The translations under genes and the position numbers were made by a program. The notes under the pieces are model-generated. The model had not been told where the DNA came from, did not search any database, and saw nothing but the letters and a program-made list of their open reading frames with translations. Shown one piece after another: positions 34,438 to 42,280 of a stretch of DNA of 64,000 nucleotides (its first letter is position 1; every line of letters starts with the position of its first letter). The stretch comes from JAIQFF01 sp963725615. GTDB lineage: Bacteria; Acidobacteriota; Terriglobia; Terriglobales; Acidobacteriaceae. Where the stretch lies: NCBI GenBank assembly GCA_963725615.1, contig CAVRZO010000014.1, positions 1 to 64,000 of the forward strand. The letters are read 5' to 3'.

Positions 34438-34478
34438 AGCCCTGTGACCGAGAAATCGGCACAGGGCTTTTTTATTTT
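34438..34478 (+). terminator. Strong intrinsic terminator
   Basis: GCCCTGTGACCGA-gaaa-TCGGCACAGGGC followed by TTTTTTATTTT. The stem is about 12 bp with one bulge and a GNRA-like tetraloop. It ends transcription after the small gene at 34141. Confidence 0.85.
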
Positions 34479-34493
34479 GCTCCCACGATCAGC

Positions 34494-34600
34494 TCTCAGC
34501 TGTCAGCTCTCAGCCGTCAGCACGAACCTTCAACGGCAGGCGGAGACGAGAGAATCTCTTGGCGGCTGATCGCTGACAGCTGAGAGCTGAAAGCTGAAGA
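34494..34600. repeat. Family E inverted pair
   Basis: Left arm CAGCTCTCAGCTGTCAGCTC and right arm GCTGACAGCTGAGAGCTGAA lie around a 50 nt spacer. Related units are at 52218-52250 and inside dnaG. Confidence 0.8.
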
Positions 34601-34607
34601 GGCAATC

Positions 34608-34853
34608 ATGAAAATCGAAGATCCGGAAGCAATCCAGTTGGAACTGAAGTATTGCGAACGTTGTGGGGCGCTGTGGTTGAGGTTGCGGGGGGCGCAGGAG
34701 ATCTATTGCGCGCCGTGCGACCTGGAGATGCTGGACTTGCCCTCCCCGCGCAGAGCGACCAGCCGGCCGCGCCTGCCAGGAAACCACAAGATCGAGGCGA
34801 AGTCGCAACCCAGCGATCTGCCGGGCTTTGTCGGAAAAGGAGGAGCGGCATGA
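34608..34853 (+). CDS. Small zinc-ribbon-like protein
   Basis: This 81-residue protein starts MKIEDPEAIQLELKYCERCG and has two CxxC knuckles (C16/C19 and C34/C37, CERC and CAPC) 14 residues apart, so it likely binds one zinc ion. The tail is basic and Pro-rich. Its stop codon overlaps the next gene's ATG (ATGA), indicating translational coupling with the sigma-like protein. The function is unknown; a regulatory or adaptor role is possible. Confidence 0.65.
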   Translation: MKIEDPEAIQLELKYCERCGALWLRLRGAQEIYCAPCDLEMLDLPSPRRATSRPRLPGNHKIEAKSQPSDLPGFVGKGGAA

Positions 34854-35380
34854 CCGCCAATCCTTGTGTTCCGCAAAACCCGGCGATCCCGAGAAAGTCA
34901 GATCGGGAGAGCGAGGGTTCTGGCCGTGATCCCGACTTATGGTTGTACCGGGAGCGCACTCTCGGCATGCTGAGACGGTATCAGCGCCTGTCGGTGGAAG
35001 TGGGACGACTGCCGTCGCTATTGGGGAGGGAGTTTTTCCGGACCCGAGTGACTTCTTATCACGCCGGAACCTTTGAGGACGCGGTGATTTTCGTACATGA
35101 TGTGGCGAGCGGTCTGGCGCAACTGAGTGGATTCGAGGGCAGGCTGATCGCGAAGATTGCACTGCAGGACTACACGCAGAACGAAACGGCTCGTCTGCTG
35201 GGCTGCTGGCGGCGCACGGTGGGGCGGCGCTTCCCGGAAGCGCTGGACCGGCTGACAGAAATCTTTCTGGAAGGAGGACTGTTGATTCGCCTTCCGGCAA
35301 ACGATGTTGCCCGGGCGAACAACTGTCAAGAGGGAAGAATCGGTAAAATTCCTGCAAGTACTTCTGTCCAGAGGGAATAA
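34850..35380 (+). CDS. Sigma-factor-like HTH protein of the phage-like cassette
   Basis: This 176-residue protein has a helical C-terminal half resembling sigma-70 region 4: LIAKIALQDYTQNETARLLG then CWRRTVGRRFPEALDRLTEI, i.e. a helix-turn-helix where a turn falls near LLGCWRRTV. The N-terminal half (DLWLYRERTLGMLRRYQRLS) has no clear region 2. GGAGG precedes the ATG, which overlaps the stop of the zinc-ribbon gene. It might activate the cassette's own promoters, but this is inference. Confidence 0.6.
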   Translation: MTANPCVPQNPAIPRKSDRESEGSGRDPDLWLYRERTLGMLRRYQRLSVEVGRLPSLLGREFFRTRVTSYHAGTFEDAVIFVHDVASGLAQLSGFEGRLIAKIALQDYTQNETARLLGCWRRTVGRRFPEALDRLTEIFLEGGLLIRLPANDVARANNCQEGRIGKIPASTSVQRE

Positions 35381-35457
35381 ATTTTGCGAAGGCATGTCCC
35401 AATTCTCCCGATGGACTTGCTATTCTGGATTTAGAGATTGAGAACGACGAAATCAGC

Positions 35458-35486
35458 GGCGCGCTGCAGAGCGCGCCTTTTTCTTT
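35458..35486 (+). terminator. Perfect GC hairpin terminator or attenuator
   Basis: GGCGCGCT-gcag-AGCGCGCC is an 8 bp perfect stem followed by TTTTTCTTT. It sits between the sigma-like gene and the next gene, only about 20 bp before that start, so it may work as an attenuator. Confidence 0.75.
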
Positions 35487-35505
35487 GGCGACGAAATACG
35501 TCGGG

Positions 35506-35904
35506 ATGAGCGCGGGCATGAAGAAGGCGAAAAAGCGAACCGGGACAGCAGGCCCGCGAAGAGTTTCATCCACTCAGTCAGCGTCTACAAAGTCAGGCCA
35601 GAGGAAGCCGGTGGATCTGGCGGAAATCCGAAGACAGATATCGGATCTTGTGGGAGGTGGAGCCGTGGGGATGGTTGAAGCCACCATGGAAGAAGCGGGG
35701 AAGGGCCACTACCTGGGGATGAAATTCCTTTTCGAGATGATTGGCCTCTATCCCGCGACCTCTACGGACGAGGCGCCGGTACAAGATTCGTTGGCCGCGA
35801 CGCTGTTGCGAAGGCTGGGTCTTGCCGAAGAGCCAATGCTGGAATCAAGAGTTACCAAAGATTCCACAACGGCCGCGGCGGCATCGGAGGATGTTCTAGA
35901 ATGA
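35506..35904 (+). CDS. Unknown cassette protein
   Basis: This 132-residue protein has a basic, Ser/Thr-rich N-terminus (MKKAKKRTGTAGPRRVSSTQ) and a helical core VDLAEIRRQISDLVGGGAVG, MVEATMEEAGKGHYLGMKFL, FEMIGLYPATS, then an acidic tail. I have seen the core pattern in acidobacterial hypothetical proteins but know no function. An alternative start is ATG 35518. The stop overlaps the ATG of the phosphatase gene (ATGA). Confidence 0.6.
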   Translation: MSAGMKKAKKRTGTAGPRRVSSTQSASTKSGQRKPVDLAEIRRQISDLVGGGAVGMVEATMEEAGKGHYLGMKFLFEMIGLYPATSTDEAPVQDSLAATLLRRLGLAEEPMLESRVTKDSTTAAAASEDVLE

Positions 35905-36491
35905 AAGTCGGCAGTTGGGCGACAGCAGCCGGCCGTTGGTCGCAGACGGCAAGCCGCTTGTCCGCGACCTTCGATAGTGGCATCGGGATGCGGACTCGAC
36001 GGCCGGTAGCGTATCCTCTTCTTCTGCACGGGACTTTCAGAATGGACATGACCTGGGTGACCGGCCGGATCGCAGTTGGTGGCGGAATCTGGACGGCAGA
36101 CAACATGGCGGCGGTGGCGCGGTCGGGCGTAACCCACATTATCGACATGCAAATCGAATTTGACGACACTCAGCTGGCCATGCCGCACGCCATCGAAGTG
36201 CTGTGGAACCCGATTGACGATGATTTTCAGCCCAAACCTCCCGAGGTATTTCAGCGCGGAGTTGAGTTTGCAACCGAAGCGCTGGAACAGGATGAGACGA
36301 AGTTGTTCATTCATTGCGCGGCTGGAGTGCACCGGGCGCCGATGATGACCCTGGCGGTGTTGTGCTCGCTGGGTTGGGAGCCCGGGGCGGCGCAGGACTT
36401 GATCGAGAAGGAACGTCCGGTGGTGGATTTTGCGGATGTGTACTTGCGTAGTGTGGAGAGGTTTCTGGATCAGCAGGTAAGGGCGGAGTAA
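35901..36491 (+). CDS. Dual-specificity/tyrosine-type protein phosphatase
   Basis: This 196-residue protein has the cysteine phosphatase loop HCAAGVHRAP with nucleophile C139 and R145 (CX5R), and a likely general acid in NPIDDDFQ. GVTHIIDMQIEFDDTQ precedes it. The GGAGG site and ATGA overlap favour ATG 35901, but the first 47 residues look unrelated to the family, and ATG 36042 (MDMTWVTGRIAVGGGIWTAD) gives a canonical 149-residue protein. Either is possible. It could dephosphorylate host or phage proteins; no target is indicated. Confidence 0.8.
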   Translation: MKVGSWATAAGRWSQTASRLSATFDSGIGMRTRRPVAYPLLLHGTFRMDMTWVTGRIAVGGGIWTADNMAAVARSGVTHIIDMQIEFDDTQLAMPHAIEVLWNPIDDDFQPKPPEVFQRGVEFATEALEQDETKLFIHCAAGVHRAPMMTLAVLCSLGWEPGAAQDLIEKERPVVDFADVYLRSVERFLDQQVRAE

Positions 36492-36629
36492 GACCGGTTC
36501 TCGGTTGCCGGTTCCCAGTTGTCAGTTAACTTCCTAGTAAATCCAAGACATTTTTTCGTGAGGTCCGTTCCCGTTCGGGTTGAGGGAAAGGTCTGTCTCA
36601 CGATCGTGAAACTCGGCAAGGGAGGAAAC

Positions 36630-36863
36630 ATGTTCGACGAGCGCCGCCGCCCATGGGGGCGGCTTTTCTACTTGCTGGCGTTTGTGGTGGTGGGGATGTC
36701 GTGGGGACAGACGACGCCGGCCACCTCTACGATTCAAGAAGTGCGCTGGACGGATTTTGGATGGGGGCAGGACAACGACCGCAATCTGGCGGGGCGGTTC
36801 TCCACCCAAACCTTTACTGTGACGCGTGTGGCCAGGGCACAAAACTATTTCCTGCGACAGTAG
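36630..36863 (+). CDS. Short secreted or membrane protein, unknown
   Basis: This 77-residue protein starts MFDERRRPWGRLFYLLAFVV with one hydrophobic segment ending GMSWGQTTPAT, which looks like a signal peptide. The rest (STIQEVRWTDFGWGQDNDRN and on) is not recognised and may be frame-shifted relative to a longer ancestor, since acidobacterial phage-type genes with a similar GQTTPTTTIQ start continue differently. GGAGG lies 5 bp before the ATG. Confidence 0.45.
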   Translation: MFDERRRPWGRLFYLLAFVVVGMSWGQTTPATSTIQEVRWTDFGWGQDNDRNLAGRFSTQTFTVTRVARAQNYFLRQ

Positions 36864-36924
36864 ACAACTCCACGCCGCCAAGATACTCGCGGTACACGAC
36901 CGCTTTGCACCTCAACTATCCATT

Positions 36925-37239
36925 ATGAAAGATCGCCAGGATGACATTTCGGCCAACTATCCCCATTCGGGAAGCGCGGGAAGGCAGCCGCTGGTGGTGC
37001 GCGTCACCGACAGTGACTTTCAGGGGGAAGTCCTGGAGAAGCTGGGGAGGCTGGAGGCCAAAATGGAAATGCTGATTGGGAGCGGACAGCCGGGTCGAGT
37101 CAAGCAAGTTGAGGACCGCGTCACCCAGTTGGAAAAAAGCGAAATTCGCCGCGGCGTTTATGACCGCATTGTGAACGCGGCGATCACGGTTGCGATCAGC
37201 GCGGCCATTGCCATGCATGACCGGTGGTCGTTCAAGTGA
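36925..37239 (+). CDS. XhlA/holin-accessory-like coiled-coil membrane protein
   Basis: This 104-residue protein has a coiled coil (VLEKLGRLEAKMEMLIGSGQ, VKQVEDRVTQLEKSEIRRGV) followed by a C-terminal membrane span (IVNAAITVAISAAIAMHDRW). This is the layout of XhlA-type phage haemolysin/holin accessory proteins. The N-terminus is polar. Its presence supports a phage origin of the cassette. No endolysin is next to it. Confidence 0.6.
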   Translation: MKDRQDDISANYPHSGSAGRQPLVVRVTDSDFQGEVLEKLGRLEAKMEMLIGSGQPGRVKQVEDRVTQLEKSEIRRGVYDRIVNAAITVAISAAIAMHDRWSFK

Positions 37240-37347
37240 CGTTGCCCGCGATGGCTCCTCGAGCGGACTTTTAATTCTTCAGTTCTCGGTTCCCAGTTTC
37301 CAGTTCTCGGTAATTCTCAAACAGAATAATCATAGGGAGGAATATTT

Positions 37348-37614
37348 ATGGATTTCTTGAGCAAGCTGTTGCAGGGGATCGCGTTTGTGCCTTCGGTGGT
37401 GAACGGGATCGAGGGGTTATTCGCCAGCCGGTCCGGCGTTGAAAAGAAAAATGCGGCGATGTCGTTTGTGTCTGCCGCTCTACAACTCACCGATGCGGTG
37501 ACTTCGCGACACATTGTTGATCCGGAAAAATTCAAGCAAGGTATGAGCGCCGTGATCGACGGCACTGTTCTCTGCTTAAATGCTTCCACGTGGGCAAAAC
37601 CAACGCAGCCGTGA
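37348..37614 (+). CDS. Small unknown protein, end of the phage-like cassette
   Basis: This 88-residue protein starts MDFLSKLLQGIAFVPSVVNG and contains helices GVEKKNAAMSFVSAALQLTD and FKQGMSAVIDGTVLCLNAST. It looks like the small structural or membrane-associated proteins next to holin genes in acidobacterial phages. GGGAGG lies 7 bp upstream. Its stop codon is 1 bp from the convergent E2 gene's stop. Confidence 0.6.
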   Translation: MDFLSKLLQGIAFVPSVVNGIEGLFASRSGVEKKNAAMSFVSAALQLTDAVTSRHIVDPEKFKQGMSAVIDGTVLCLNASTWAKPTQP

Positions 37615-37615
37615 G

Positions 37616-38920
37616 CTAGCCGATTTCTTCAGTCCAGTTCTCCAGCGTCTTCTTGACCTGGGCCATGAACTGGTCGGCAACCGCGCCGTCGATCAGGCGA
37701 TGGTCGTAGCCCAAAGTCAGATGGACGACGGAACGGATCGCAATAGAGTCGTTGCCGTCGTCGTCGGTCACCACCATCGGCGCCTTGGTAATTCCGCCCA
37801 CGCCCATGATGGCCGTGTTGGGCTGGTTGATGATGGGCAATCCAAAGACCGCTCCGAACTGGCCGGGATTGGTGATGGTGAAGGTCGAGCCTTCGACTTC
37901 TTCAGGTTTGAGCTTCTTGGTGCGGGCACGCTCGCCCAGATCGCTGATGCCGCGCTGCAGGCCGAGGAAGTTGAGGTCGTCGGCGTTCTTTAGCACTGGA
38001 ACGATCAGTCCCCAGTCGAGCGCGACGGCGATTCCCAAGTTGACGTGGCGATGGTAGCGGATGCTTTCGCCTTCCACCGATGCATTCACGATGGGAAACT
38101 GCTGCAGCGTGATGATGGCCGCACGACAGAAAAAAGGCATGAAGGTGAGGCGGGTGCCATTGCGTTTTTCGAAGGCAGACTTGTTCTTGTTGCGCAACTG
38201 AACGATGCGAGTCAGGTCCACTTCGAACATGCAGTGGACGTGGGCGCTGGTGCGGCGCGACTCGATCATGCGCTGCGCAATGATCTTGCGCACATGGTTC
38301 ATCGGCACCAGATCGCCGGGAATTGCCGCCGGGGCGGGAGACCCGACATCGGGCCTCGCCGGAGCTGCAGGGGTAGGGGTTGGCACTGCTTCGCCCGAAC
38401 TCTTCTCCAGAAACGCGGTGATGTCCTGCTTGGTGATGCGGCCACCCAGTCCGGTTCCGGGCACTTGCGCGAGATTGATGTTGTGCTCGCGTGCGATTTT
38501 GCGGACCAGAGGAGATGAGCGAGCGTGATCTTCTTCTTCACGTGAAGCCTGGGCTTGCACAGGTTGGGGCGGGGCGGGAGCGACCGTCGTCTTGAGTTCA
38601 GGTGCCGGAGCCGGTTTAGCTGGAGCCGATTCTTTCTTTCCTGCAGGAGACGGGGCGGCTGGTTTGGCAGCGGCGCTCTCGCCATCCGCGGAAATCGTCC
38701 CCACAACCGTGTTCACCTGGACGGTGGCGCCTTCGGCAACCTTAATGTCCTGAAGAACGCCCGAAGCCGGCGCCGGAATTTCGGCGTCCACCTTGTCGGT
38801 CGAGATCTCGAACAGCGGCTCATCGCGCTGCACCTTGTCACCCGGCTTCTTCAGCCATTTGGTGATGGTCCCTTCAAAGATCGATTCGCCCATCTGGGGC
38901 ATGACGATATCAGTCGGCAT
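37616..38920 (-). CDS. Dihydrolipoamide acyltransferase (E2) of a 2-oxoacid dehydrogenase
   Basis: This 434-residue protein is the core of a pyruvate or branched-chain 2-oxoacid dehydrogenase. A lipoyl domain at residues 1-80 has K43 in EISTDKVDAEIPAP. An Ala/Pro linker, a peripheral-subunit-binding domain (SPLVRKIAREHNINLAQVPG) and the catalytic domain with LGYDHRLIDGAVADQF follow. ATG 38920 was chosen because the lipoyl domain starts there; a longer in-frame opening is not conserved. It is the last gene of the cluster with lpd, lipB and E1. The substrate cannot be fixed from sequence alone. Confidence 0.93.
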   Translation of the reverse strand: MPTDIVMPQMGESIFEGTITKWLKKPGDKVQRDEPLFEISTDKVDAEIPAPASGVLQDIKVAEGATVQVNTVVGTISADGESAAAKPAAPSPAGKKESAPAKPAPAPELKTTVAPAPPQPVQAQASREEEDHARSSPLVRKIAREHNINLAQVPGTGLGGRITKQDITAFLEKSSGEAVPTPTPAAPARPDVGSPAPAAIPGDLVPMNHVRKIIAQRMIESRRTSAHVHCMFEVDLTRIVQLRNKNKSAFEKRNGTRLTFMPFFCRAAIITLQQFPIVNASVEGESIRYHRHVNLGIAVALDWGLIVPVLKNADDLNFLGLQRGISDLGERARTKKLKPEEVEGSTFTITNPGQFGAVFGLPIINQPNTAIMGVGGITKAPMVVTDDDGNDSIAIRSVVHLTLGYDHRLIDGAVADQFMAQVKKTLENWTEEIG

Positions 38921-39004
38921 AAATCCCTTCCACGCGGCCCGGTACCCGAGCGCGCAACCCTCCATTATATATATCGGCCAGAAATCCCAGCTTGAAGCCA
39001 ATCT

Positions 39005-39565
39005 CTAGTCGTGGTGCCCGTGCTGTTCGCCCTGGGGATCGACGGCGGGGGGCGCGACTCCCGTGGATTTCTTCCAATAATCCTGGACGGCAGGAGGCAG
39101 TTTCTCGATGCGCGACAGGAAGGCCGTGACTTTCCAGATGTCCGATTCACTCAAAGTCTTGTTCCAGGCGGGCATCCCGGTATAGCGGATGCCGGTACGA
39201 ACGGCGTAGTAAATGTGCCACTCGGGATCATCCATAGGGTGAGTGATCAGTTGCGGAGCCGGAGGGTAGAAAGATCCCCCGAAGGGATTGGGTTTGTTGT
39301 CGAGGTTGCCATGACAACCGGCGCAGTTCATGGTGTAAATCTTCATTCCGTCGATCAGATTGTCGTCCGTCGGTGGCACGGGACTGGTCACACGCGGGGC
39401 GTGGCGCTCCATGGAGGCGTCCATGGCGGACATGGCGATGCGCCTCTCCATTTTCGGAGGGGTCGAGTCGGCGTTCGTCGGCAGAAAGCCGAGCGTGGCA
39501 ATGGCCAGGCCCCCCAAAAAGAGGAGAAGCAAGGTGATGATGACGCCGAGGATGAAATTTCGCAT
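39005..39565 (-). CDS. Membrane-anchored c-type cytochrome
   Basis: This 186-residue protein has an N-terminal anchor (FILGVIITLLLLFLGGLAIA) and a single haem-binding CAGCH motif in MKIYTMNCAGCHGNLDN. A Met ligand is likely in YTGMPAWNKTLSESDIWKVT. The tail is His-rich (GEQHGHHD). It would carry electrons on the periplasmic face. It lies between the E2 gene and DUF2007 gene on the same strand, an unusual neighbour for a dehydrogenase cluster. Confidence 0.92.
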   Translation of the reverse strand: MRNFILGVIITLLLLFLGGLAIATLGFLPTNADSTPPKMERRIAMSAMDASMERHAPRVTSPVPPTDDNLIDGMKIYTMNCAGCHGNLDNKPNPFGGSFYPPAPQLITHPMDDPEWHIYYAVRTGIRYTGMPAWNKTLSESDIWKVTAFLSRIEKLPPAVQDYWKKSTGVAPPAVDPQGEQHGHHD

Positions 39566-39609
39566 TCTTGCCTCCTGTAATACTTCACTCGTGGTGTTAG
39601 AAGACGGAA

Positions 39610-39843
39610 CTACGGATTGCCCGGGGGCGCTGTGTGATGCAGGATGGCACGGGCGTCCTGCGCTTCAGACTCTCTCACCTGCAGTTTGATTCCGCCGAAT
39701 GCATGGGAATGCCAACCGCTGATGCGAAGCATGTTTTCATCATACGCGAAGCATTCGATGTCGGCTGACTCGAGGCGGCTGCGGGCCAGCAGGAATTCCG
39801 GCTGACTGTGGAAGATGGCGACGGTCACCAGGCTTTCTTGCAT
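39610..39843 (-). CDS. DUF2007-family small protein
   Basis: This 77-residue protein fits the putative signal-transducing DUF2007 family: LVTVAIFHSQPEFLLARSRL, ESADIECFAYDENMLRISG, GGIKLQVRESEAQDARAILH. The fold is PII-like in relatives, with unknown function. ATG 39843 is supported by the family start MQESLVTVA; sequence further upstream is a family F repeat. Confidence 0.8.
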   Translation of the reverse strand: MQESLVTVAIFHSQPEFLLARSRLESADIECFAYDENMLRISGWHSHAFGGIKLQVRESEAQDARAILHHTAPPGNP

Positions 39844-39854
39844 CAATTGCCCCT

Positions 39855-39901
39855 GCCGAGCTTTGCTCGGCCGGACAGCCGGGGCGGCTGTCCCCCCGTG
39901 G
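39855..39901. repeat. Family F repeat between E1 beta and DUF2007 genes
   Basis: GCCGAGCTTTGCTCGGC hairpin and the second dyad GGACAGCCGGGGCGGCTGTCC. It lies in what is otherwise a continuous operon. Confidence 0.75.
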
Positions 39902-39919
39902 CTGGTTGTGAACACAACT

Positions 39920-40894
39920 TCAATATGCTTTCAGCCGCCGCGCCTCTCGCAACACGTCGCTTACCTTGGGCAGGAAGTATTCTTCCTGCGGCGGCGAGAA
40001 CGGTACGGGGGAATCCTGGGCGGCGATGCGCACGATGGGGCCGTCGAGATCGGCGAAGGCTTCTTCATTGATGATGGCCGCGACTTCGCCGGCGAGACCT
40101 CCGGTGCGGGAGTGTTCGTGCAGAACGATGACCTTGCTGGTCTTGCGCACAGTCTCCGCAATCGCTTGGCGATCGAGGGGCGAGATGGTGCGCAAGTCCA
40201 CGACTTCGACGTTGGTCCCTTCCTTGCTTAGCGTTTCAGCAGCCTCCAGCGCGGTGTAAACCATGGCAGCGTAAGTAATGATGCTCAGATCGCGACCTTC
40301 GCGGGCGATGCGAGCTTTGCCGAGCGGCACAATGTAATCTTCCTCCGGTACTTCTTCTTTGATGCGGCGATAAAGATATTTGTGCTCGAAAAAGATAACC
40401 GGATTGTTGTCACGAATCGATGCTTTGATCAGGCCTTTGGCGTCGTACGGGGTTGCTGGACAAACCACTTTGAGGCCAGGCGCGTGTACGAACCACATCT
40501 CCGGATTCTGCGAGTGGAATGGGCCGCCGTGCACATTGCCGCCGCTGGGCCCGCGGATGACCAGCGGTGCGGGTGCGCCCCAGCGATAGTGAGCTTTGGC
40601 AACCATGTTCACAATCTGGTTGAAAGCGCAGCCGATGAAATCCATGAACTGGAATTCGGCGACTGGGCGCATACCTGTGAGCGAGGCGCCGAAAGCCGCG
40701 CCTACGATGGCAGATTCCGCGATTGGCGTGTCAATGACGCGCTCGGGGCCGAAGCGGTCAATGAAGCCGTCGGTGACTTTGAAAGCGCCGCCGTAGATGC
40801 CGATGTCCTCTCCCAGGCAGAAGACGGTGGGGTCGCGTTCCATTTCCTCCCAGATGCCCTGGCGGATGGCTTCGAGATAGGTTAGTTGCGGCAT
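39920..40894 (-). CDS. 2-oxoacid dehydrogenase E1 component, beta subunit
   Basis: This 324-residue thiamine-diphosphate enzyme subunit has the family landmarks MPQLTYLEAIRQGIWEEMER, CLGEDIGIYGGAFKVTDG, DTPIAESAIVGAAFGASLTG, EFQFMDFIGCAFNQIVN and the C-terminal transketolase domain (VVDLRTISPLDRQAIAETVR; VLHEHSRTGGLAGEVAAIIN). ATG 40894 was preferred over an in-frame GTG at 40912 because homologues start at this MxQLTY. It pairs with the alpha subunit upstream. Confidence 0.94.
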   Translation of the reverse strand: MPQLTYLEAIRQGIWEEMERDPTVFCLGEDIGIYGGAFKVTDGFIDRFGPERVIDTPIAESAIVGAAFGASLTGMRPVAEFQFMDFIGCAFNQIVNMVAKAHYRWGAPAPLVIRGPSGGNVHGGPFHSQNPEMWFVHAPGLKVVCPATPYDAKGLIKASIRDNNPVIFFEHKYLYRRIKEEVPEEDYIVPLGKARIAREGRDLSIITYAAMVYTALEAAETLSKEGTNVEVVDLRTISPLDRQAIAETVRKTSKVIVLHEHSRTGGLAGEVAAIINEEAFADLDGPIVRIAAQDSPVPFSPPQEEYFLPKVSDVLREARRLKAY

Positions 40895-40946
40895 TTGTTC
40901 AACTGATGACACGGAGTAGGGAGATTCGTTTGTACCGTGATTGACG

Positions 40947-42212
40947 TCACTTCAAATGTACTGCTGCCTCTGCGGCTCCCGGGCCGGCAGCAGTTCCCTT
41001 TCTGGTTTTCGGTGTGGCGTACTTTGGCTTGATTTCGTGACAACCATTCTCACAATACACACCGCCGGCGGCGGATTCTGGTTCCGGCATCGGGCTGGCG
41101 ACTGCGAAGTCACGGTCGGCTTCCAGTTGTTGATCAACACCAGCAATCAGTTCCCGGTTCTCAGTTGCGGTCAGCCACTTTTTTACGTTTATCAAATAAT
41201 TTTCGAAACGGGTGATGCAATCCCGCTTGCGCCAATATTCGAAGAGAGCTTTTGGGACATAATCGGCGGCATCGTGGATGGCGTGGCCCTTCATACGCAT
41301 CATTTTGGCTTCGATGAGGGTGGGGCCCTGGCCGCAGCGGGCGCGTTCACAGGCTTCGTGGGCGGCGTCGTAGACCTGGCAGGCGTCGGTGCCATCTACG
41401 ATCACGCCGGGGATGCCGTACGCGATGGCGCGCTCGGCCAAATCCTTTACGCGGAATTGCATGTCGGCGGGAGTGGAGTATGCCCAGAGATTATTTTCGA
41501 CGAAGAGTACCAGGCCAAGATCCTGCACGGCGGCAAAATTCAAACCTTCGTAGGTTACTCCGGTGGACTGGCCGCCGTCGCCGATGTAAGTCATGACGGC
41601 AATGTTGCGTCCCTGCAGCCGCGCGCCCAGAGCCACTCCGGCGAGGACAGGAAGGAGATCGCCCAGAGTCGAGATGGGAGAAACTACATTGCGGTCTTTG
41701 ATTTCTCCGAAGTGTGAGGATGCGTCCCGGCCGCGGGTCGGCGAGCCCGCCTTGGCCATGTATTGCATCATGATGTCGCGCGGGGAGAAGCCGCGGACCA
41801 GGGTCGAGCCCTGATTGCGGATCAGGGGGCCTAGCCAGTCCTCTTTATGTAAGGCGTATGCGGAGGCGCAGGAGCAGGCCTCCTGGCCTAGTCCGAAGTA
41901 GACGCCGCCGACTACCTTTCCCTGCTTGTAGAGATTTTCGAGGGCGGTCTCCATCTTGCGGTTGAGCAGCATCCAGCGGTAGATCTCGATGCACTGTTTC
42001 TTGTTCAGATATTTCGAGTCGCGGATGGGCGGGGCTGGAGCGCTGAGATCACCGGTGACTTCGTAGCTGACTTTGCCGCCTTTGCGAACCTGGCGGATGG
42101 TGAAACTTGGTTTTTCCAGGCGATGATCGGGGATGGTGTAGGTACGTTGGCCGGAGCTTTCAGCTTTCCGTGGAGATTTGGCGGCGAGGCGTTTGTCTTG
42201 CTTCTTGGCCAT
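40947..42212 (-). CDS. 2-oxoacid dehydrogenase E1 component, alpha subunit
   Basis: This 421-residue subunit binds thiamine diphosphate through GDGGQSTGVTYEGLNFAAVQ and LVLFVENNLWAYSTP. The N-terminal 60 residues are a basic extension, then LNKKQCIEIYRWMLLNRKME starts the conserved core. The C-terminal end (YCENGCHEIKPKYATPKTRK) is Cys- and Lys-containing and unusual. With the beta subunit it decarboxylates a 2-oxoacid and passes the acyl group to E2. Same strand, 52 bp ahead of the beta gene. Confidence 0.94.
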   Translation of the reverse strand: MAKKQDKRLAAKSPRKAESSGQRTYTIPDHRLEKPSFTIRQVRKGGKVSYEVTGDLSAPAPPIRDSKYLNKKQCIEIYRWMLLNRKMETALENLYKQGKVVGGVYFGLGQEACSCASAYALHKEDWLGPLIRNQGSTLVRGFSPRDIMMQYMAKAGSPTRGRDASSHFGEIKDRNVVSPISTLGDLLPVLAGVALGARLQGRNIAVMTYIGDGGQSTGVTYEGLNFAAVQDLGLVLFVENNLWAYSTPADMQFRVKDLAERAIAYGIPGVIVDGTDACQVYDAAHEACERARCGQGPTLIEAKMMRMKGHAIHDAADYVPKALFEYWRKRDCITRFENYLINVKKWLTATENRELIAGVDQQLEADRDFAVASPMPEPESAAGGVYCENGCHEIKPKYATPKTRKGTAAGPGAAEAAVHLK

Positions 42213-42280
42213 AGCGGCTCGGCGACATCCATGCTAACGCGGAGGGAGTGTTTGTGTCGCGTCCCTGGATTTCGGCTTGG

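Noticed and set aside
41137..41160. A family D-like sequence inside the E1 alpha gene (CAGTTCCCGGTTCTCAGTT)
   Set aside because: Too short and too ordinary in its coding (TENRELIAG) to count as another in-frame repeat.
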